From positions 1 to 47,200 of the forward strand of contig CAZSDW010000027.1 of NCBI GenBank assembly GCA_964605705.1: a stretch of 47,200 bases of DNA, in the 5' to 3' direction. Below, piece after piece: positions 43,493 to 47,200 of this stretch. Each line of letters begins with the position of its first letter. The first letter of the stretch is position 1. A model generated the notes under the pieces. The model saw only the letters and a program-made list of their open reading frames with translations. It was not told the DNA's origin and did no database searches. The position numbers and the translations under genes are program-made. The stretch comes from CAZSDW01 sp964605705. Lineage in GTDB: Bacteria; Fidelibacterota; UBA2242.

Positions 43493-43524
43493 AGAGACTT
43501 ACCCACCCGGATAAGTCTCTTTTT
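43493..43524 (+). terminator. Rho-independent terminator of rplS operon (first)
   Basis: A perfect 9-bp stem AGAGACTTA/TAAGTCTCT with a 10-base loop runs into TTTTT. It ends the ffh-rplS operon. Confidence 0.85.
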
Positions 43525-43532
43525 ATATGAAT

Positions 43533-43563
43533 AAAAAGCCCCGAATATTTCCGGGGCTTTTTT
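43533..43563. terminator. Bidirectional terminator between rplS and the pruA remnant
   Basis: An 11-bp stem AAAAAGCCCCG/CGGGGCTTTTT with an 8-base loop has runs of A before and T after, so it can stop transcripts from both sides. It lies 21 bases past the stop of the pruA remnant on the minus strand. Confidence 0.85.
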
Positions 43564-43583
43564 AACACAAAGAAACGGTTTTA

Positions 43584-43760
43584 TTACTCTTTCATAAAGG
43601 GATATCGGTAATCTTTCGGCGGAACGAATGTTTCTTTGATGGTGCGTGGCGAGACCCAGCGCAATAAATTTATCATACTGCCGGCTTTATCATTGGTGCC
43701 CGAAGCCCGGCTGCCGCCGAATGGCTGTTGCCCCACGACTGCGCCAGTGGGTTTATCATT
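43584..43760 (-). pseudogene. 3' remnant of a second pruA copy
   Basis: On the minus strand 58 codons plus TAA are intact and match the C-terminus of the pruA product at 45023-46654 almost perfectly at protein level, from NDKPTGAVVGQQPFGGSRAS to DYRYPFM; only the very end differs (FMKE against FMAEE). Nucleotide changes are mostly third-position, so it is an old, once-selected copy rather than an assembly duplication. Homology stops abruptly at 43760. A 13-base match to a more internal pruA stretch follows at 43775-43787. Confidence 0.88.
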
Positions 43761-43911
43761 CTAGTTTCGTCAGGTTCTCAAAGGCAGTGCTGATGACAAT
43801 GAATGTGCCAGGTCTAAGGACCTGTCACAACAGAACTGTGTCAAAGAGCAGTCGCTTTTTAAAAAGGATCATCAGTTGGGCGGAATATTATTAATCTGCG
43901 ATAACATTCCA

Positions 43912-43940
43912 GTTGACATGGTAAGAACCGATATATAAAT
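43912..43940 (+). promoter_or_regulatory. Candidate promoter of the Fic gene
   Basis: TTGACA (43912-43917), a 17-base spacer and TAAATT (43935-43940) fit a sigma-70-type promoter; TATAAA overlaps in an alternative spacing. The leader to ATG 44063 would be about 115 bases. Confidence 0.5.
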
Positions 43941-43942
43941 TA

Positions 43943-44009
43943 AATTTAACCATGAGATACGCAATAACAGCCTGGAATTTTAGCGTAGCTGCTCATGCAT
44001 ATGTTAGGC
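43943..44009 (+). repeat. Imperfect hairpin with attC-like ends upstream of Fic gene
   Basis: ATTTAAC (43943-43949) and GTTAGGC (44003-44009) match the RYYYAAC/GTTRRRY ends of integron attC sites. Between them CATGAG-A-TACGC pairs with GCGTA-GCTG-CTCATG, leaving bulges. Size (67 bases) suits attC but the spacers are unequal, so this is a weak call. Confidence 0.22.
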
Positions 44010-44062
44010 ATATAAAAAGTATGCTTAAAAAGATGCATTAAACGTAAATAATTAGTAAATTT

Positions 44063-44851
44063 ATGGCAGTAAATAATGAGGAAATATTGGATTTTACTGA
44101 TAAAAAATACTTTGAAGAATATTCAAGAAAAATTGGTTTTCAAATAGACAAGTTAATTAGCGAATTTGATTTCTCTGATAGCAGCGGAGATTTTAAATAT
44201 TTAACAAAATCTTCGGCGGTATATTCTTCAAATATTGAGGGAAATAGCATTGATTTAAATTCATATATGAACTATGAATTAAGTAAAGATAAATTCAAAG
44301 TAGGTAAAGAGATTGAAGAAATTGAGAATCTGATACTTGCATATGATTTTGCACAGAATCATAGATTAACAGAAATAAATATACTGAAATGCCATGAAAT
44401 ATTATCAAAGACACTGTTGATAAAAAGTAAGAGAGGGAAATATAGGATTGAACCTGTGGGTGTTTTTAGTAAACAAGGATTAGCCTACATGGCAGTTGAA
44501 CCAGAATATGTAATTGAACACATGTCCAATTATTTTTCACAATTGACCGAATTATTATTAAAAAATATGACTAATGAAGAAGTGTTCTATTTTACTTCTA
44601 TTTTACATTTACGTTTTGTTCATATTCATCCATTTCGAGATGGGAATGGTCGAATAGCAAGATTGCTGGAAAAATGGTTCATTTCGGAAAAATTAGGTGA
44701 GGAATTTTGGAAAATTCCCGCTGAAAAATATTACAAAGACAATCAGCAATTATACTATAGTACAATTGATCTTGGCGTGAACTTTTATGAACTTGACTAT
44801 GAACAATGTGTGAACTTTTTAGTCATTTTACCCAATTGTCTTAAAAAATAA
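44063..44851 (+). CDS. Fic domain protein (AMPylase-type toxin/regulator)
   Basis: A 262-residue protein with an intact Fic core H189-PFRDGNGRIA-R200, whose His deprotonates the target hydroxyl for transfer of AMP (or related group) from a nucleotide. S55-SNI-E59-G60 fits the (S/T)xxxE(G/N) inhibitory motif in an N-terminal position, which would make it a class II, self-inhibited Fic. The codons are strikingly AT-rich (LSKDKFKVGKEIEEIENLIL) compared with the neighbours, suggesting acquisition. No separate antitoxin gene is seen next to it. Targets cannot be predicted. Confidence 0.93.
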   Translation: MAVNNEEILDFTDKKYFEEYSRKIGFQIDKLISEFDFSDSSGDFKYLTKSSAVYSSNIEGNSIDLNSYMNYELSKDKFKVGKEIEEIENLILAYDFAQNHRLTEINILKCHEILSKTLLIKSKRGKYRIEPVGVFSKQGLAYMAVEPEYVIEHMSNYFSQLTELLLKNMTNEEVFYFTSILHLRFVHIHPFRDGNGRIARLLEKWFISEKLGEEFWKIPAEKYYKDNQQLYYSTIDLGVNFYELDYEQCVNFLVILPNCLKK

Positions 44852-44853
44852 CT

Positions 44854-44970
44854 GTCTAACCATCCGCTACTTTTTGATTAAAAACAACTAATTTCTATAG
44901 ATTCAAGATATAAAACTGCTTGCAGACGATCTTAAATTACAGATCCTACTTTTTCCGTCAGTAGCCGGAT
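44854..44970 (+). repeat. Imperfect long inverted repeat after Fic gene, partly attC-like
   Basis: GTCTAAC (44854-44860) fits RYYYAAC and lies three bases after the Fic stop. ATCCGCTAC (44862-44870) pairs with GTAGCCGGAT (44961-44970) leaving one unpaired G, as in attC arms, but no matching GTTAGAC-like end follows. CTACTTTTT occurs twice (44867 and 44946). Weak. Confidence 0.22.
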
Positions 44971-45022
44971 TTTCAATCGGCAGTCCCCCCAATTTTATCG
45001 AAACCCGCTAAGCGATGGCGGT

Positions 45023-46654
45023 CTATTCCTCCGCCATAAAAGGGTAACGATAATCTTTCGGTGGAACAAAAGTTTCTTTGATGGTTCGCGGCGAAACCCA
45101 GCGCAATAAATTGATCATACTGCCGGCTTTATCATTGGTGCCCGAGGCGCGGCTGCCGCCGAATGGCTGTTGCCCGACAACTGCGCCGGTGGGTTTATCA
45201 TTGATATAAAAATTCCCGGCAGAATGGGATAGTAGTTTAGAGGCTAATATAATTGCCCCGCGATCTTTCGCAAAGATAGCGCCGGTCAGGGCATATGGTG
45301 ATGTCCGGTCGCAGAGCTGCAATGTTTCTTCAAATTTTCCATCATCGTAAATATAGATCGTCAATACCGGTCCGAAGATCTCTTCTTCGATAGTCTTAAA
45401 ATGCGGATCGCTGACAACGATTACTGTCGGGTCGATAAAATATCCGACAGAGTCATTATAGTTACCGCCAACGATAATTTCAGCGTCTTTGGCATTTTTG
45501 GCGTAATCGATATAGGCAGTGATATTCTCAAAGGCAGCTCTATCGATGACTGCATTGAAGAAGTTCCTGAAATCTCTAACATCGCCCATTTTAATGGATC
45601 TGATCGTTTCGATAAGTTTGGATTTAAGCGCAGTCCAGCTTGATCTGGGGATATAAGCGCGGGAAGCTGCCGAGCATTTTTGTCCCTGGTATTCAAATGC
45701 TCCCCGGATCAGGGCTGTATTCAGTTCGTCAGTATCGGCACTCTTATGCGCAAAAATAAAATCTTTACCGCCGGTTTCGCCGACGATTCTGGGGTAAGTA
45801 GCATAGGATGCAATGTTTTCACCAATGGTTTTCCACATCTCCTGAAAAACTGCCGTACTGCCGGTAAAATGAACCCCGGCGAGTTTTGGATGAGTGAGTA
45901 CTTTGGGTCCGACATCCCTTCCCGAACCGGGGATGAAATTGATAACGCCCGGTGGCAATCCGGCTTCTTCAAAGAGTTGCATCAGATAATAGGCTGAGAA
46001 AACTGCCGATGAGGCTGGTTTCCAGAGAACCGTGTTGCCCATAAGAGCGGGAGCGGTGGGCAGGTTACCGGCGATGGAAGTGAAATTAAACGGCGTGACT
46101 GCAAAAATAAATCCTTCCAATGCCCGCTGCTCCAGCCGGTTCCACGTTCCTTCCGGTGAAAAGGGCTGTTGCTCATAAATTTGTTCCATATACTTGGCAT
46201 TGAAGTTCCAGAAGTCGATTAATTCACACGCGGAATCAATTTCAGCCTGGAATACATTTTTACTCTGATTCAGCATTGTTGCAGCGTTGAGAGTTGCCCG
46301 CCAGGGACCAGCAAGCAGTGCCGCGGCTTTTTTAAAAATGCTTGCCCGTTGTTCCCAATCCATTCCGGACCAGGTCTTCCAGGCTTCCTGGGATGCTTCA
46401 ACTGCCATTTCAACTTCTTTGGTACCGGCTTTATGATAAGTTGCCAACACATGTTTATGGTCGTGCGGCATGACGCTTTTGGCAGTGTTCCCGGTTTTCA
46501 GCCTCTTTCCGCCGATAATCAGTGGAATTTCAATCTGTTCACCGGTCATTTTTTCGAGCATTGCTTTCAGCTCCTGACGCTCTGCGCTTCCCGATCGGTA
46601 GGCAAGGATCGGTTCATTGATGGGATCAGCTATTGTGAATTTTGCATTGGACAT
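45023..46654 (-). CDS. pruA: 1-pyrroline-5-carboxylate dehydrogenase
   Basis: A 543-residue aldehyde dehydrogenase (ALDH4-type) that oxidises glutamate semialdehyde/P5C to glutamate with NAD+, the second step of proline breakdown. ATG 46654 is preferred over 46666, because GAGGTTAGGT precedes it. Visible: AVTPFNFTSIAGNLPTAPAL, WKPASSAVFS, HFTGSTAVF, catalytic E293 (IVGETGGKDF) and C327 (YQGQKCSAASRAYIP), and the C-terminal QQPFGGSRASGTNDKAGS. Length equals human-type ALDH4. No proline dehydrogenase gene is seen in the window. Its stop is inside an ATGGCGG/CCGCCAT stem without a T-run. Confidence 0.97.
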   Translation of the reverse strand: MSNAKFTIADPINEPILAYRSGSAERQELKAMLEKMTGEQIEIPLIIGGKRLKTGNTAKSVMPHDHKHVLATYHKAGTKEVEMAVEASQEAWKTWSGMDWEQRASIFKKAAALLAGPWRATLNAATMLNQSKNVFQAEIDSACELIDFWNFNAKYMEQIYEQQPFSPEGTWNRLEQRALEGFIFAVTPFNFTSIAGNLPTAPALMGNTVLWKPASSAVFSAYYLMQLFEEAGLPPGVINFIPGSGRDVGPKVLTHPKLAGVHFTGSTAVFQEMWKTIGENIASYATYPRIVGETGGKDFIFAHKSADTDELNTALIRGAFEYQGQKCSAASRAYIPRSSWTALKSKLIETIRSIKMGDVRDFRNFFNAVIDRAAFENITAYIDYAKNAKDAEIIVGGNYNDSVGYFIDPTVIVVSDPHFKTIEEEIFGPVLTIYIYDDGKFEETLQLCDRTSPYALTGAIFAKDRGAIILASKLLSHSAGNFYINDKPTGAVVGQQPFGGSRASGTNDKAGSMINLLRWVSPRTIKETFVPPKDYRYPFMAEE

Positions 46655-46842
46655 ACCTAACCTCATTTATAATGATTACACGGTTTACTTCCAGGCGAAA
46701 GTAAAAATATTGCTGAATTATGGTACAAAATATTCATTAATTTAAGTTAATAAATCCTGAATTAGGGTGGTAGCATAATTTTGGATTTTTTACTGATCCT
46801 TAAAGCCATTCACTAATAATTAAAAAATGAGTATATTTGCAC
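46655..46842. other. Divergent intergenic region between pruA and the exported protein
   Basis: About 190 AT-rich bases between two divergent starts, so it must hold both promoters. I could not pick a convincing -35/-10 pair on either strand. Confidence 0.4.
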
Positions 46843-47200
46843 ATGTTGATGAAAAAATCCCGGATTCCATTTATTATCATTATACAATTTCTCCTTTTCG
46901 GTAGCAACGGTCTGGCACAGGTTCAGTTACTTGATGCGAAGATCATTGTTAATAAAAACAGTTCTGCCTATTGGGATGACAATTCTGTGATTGCTGAGCA
47001 GGGTGATATCATTTATCTGTCGGTTGCCCTGTCCGCAAGATTGGAATCCATGTATTCGCAGGTGTATTTGAGTAACCATGACAGCCTGATTATTGGAAAT
47101 AAACCTGTCGATTTTGAACAAATCTATCGAATTTTTAAACGGCTGAGCAATAAACCAACCATTCGCTGGTACCGGGTAAAGCCAGTCAATCTTGATACGA
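46843..47200 (+). CDS. Exported protein, N-terminal part (runs off window)
   Basis: Not closed by a stop before the end of the window. Translation from ATG 46843 (MLMKKSRIPFIIIIQ...) or, more likely, ATG 46849 (MKKSRIPFIIIIQFLLFG) gives a signal peptide ending near NGLAQ, and then VQLLDAKIIVNKNSSAYWDD, GDIIYLSVALSARLESMYSQ and YRIFKRLSNKPTIRWYRVKP. No family is recognised; the start of the mature part looks beta-rich. An exported envelope protein is all that can be said. Confidence 0.75.
   Translation, partial: MLMKKSRIPFIIIIQFLLFGSNGLAQVQLLDAKIIVNKNSSAYWDDNSVIAEQGDIIYLSVALSARLESMYSQVYLSNHDSLIIGNKPVDFEQIYRIFKRLSNKPTIRWYRVKPVNLDT

Larger units (their letters stand above)
43761..44062. other. 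Non-coding junction region with possible pruA debris
   Basis: No intact gene. TTCTCAAAGGCAG at 43775-43787 is identical to 45525-45537 of pruA; on the minus strand the frame reads TAFENLTK against AAFENITA of PruA, which suggests a piece left after an internal deletion of about 300 bases. A CAGGTC-TAAG-GACCTG palindrome lies near 43810. The right part is AT-rich and holds the Fic promoter candidate and hairpin. Confidence 0.5.

Noticed and set aside
43761..43912. Insertion sequence remnant between the pruA fragment and the Fic gene
   Set aside because: No transposase-like frame, terminal inverted repeats or target duplication can be seen.
1..47200. CRISPR array, tRNA, rRNA or phage genes
   Set aside because: No regularly spaced repeats, cloverleaf-like blocks, conserved rRNA segments or phage structural motifs were found on reading either strand.

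Overview
The window looks like one contig of a Gram-negative bacterium of the FCB group (Bacteroidota-like lineages such as Marinimicrobia, Calditrichota or KSB1). This placement is an inference. It rests on a C25 (PorU-like) peptidase with a C-terminal sorting-type Ig domain, a DUF4159/DUF4175 gene pair, a class B PBP with a C-terminal PASTA domain, a diaminopimelate-type MurE, and many signal-peptide or lipoprotein genes of unknown role. Base composition is moderate and fairly even, except for an AT-rich island at about 43.8-45.0 kb. A run of ten Ns at 5674-5683 shows the source is a draft assembly, probably from a metagenome.

Layout. 1-521: 3' end of a UvrD/PcrA helicase. 525-4102 (minus): a secreted duplicated-domain protein, ribonuclease HI, and an exported protein that joins a barrel-like N-terminus to TPR-like repeats. 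4240-11570 (plus): a tightly packed four-gene operon of DUF4159 protein (interrupted by an in-frame TAG), DUF4175 coiled-coil membrane protein (spanning the assembly gap), an exported TPR protein and an exported amidotransferase-like protein. This is the least understood conserved-looking block here. 11.7-16.1 kb: a tiny lipoprotein, YjbQ, a 58-residue membrane peptide with its own terminator, a glutamate/aspartate-type symporter, an M24 peptidase and a lipoprotein. 16.2-17.5 kb: dusB and rpmB.

17.5-33.7 kb (minus) is a nearly complete dcw (division and cell wall) cluster, in transcription order mraZ-rsmH-ftsL-ftsI-murE-murF-mraY-murD-ftsW-murG-murC-ftsQ-ftsA-ftsZ. It has many 4-11 nt overlaps and lacks murB and ddl. 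A near-consensus sigma-70-type promoter overlapped by TGGGN boxes lies just upstream of mraZ, which suggests MraZ autoregulation. Upstream of it on the same strand follow a RodZ-like protein, a Maf pyrophosphatase and the large C25 peptidase.

39.5-43.5 kb (plus) is the translation/SRP operon ffh-rpsP-khpA-rimM-trmD-rplS, closed by two strong terminators. S16 starts with TTG and carries a long acidic tail. Then comes a remodelled region: a 58-codon remnant of the 3' end of pruA, an AT-rich Fic gene flanked by imperfect hairpins, and the intact pruA (1-pyrroline-5-carboxylate dehydrogenase). The window ends inside an exported protein gene. I see no CRISPR array, tRNA, rRNA or intact insertion sequence.
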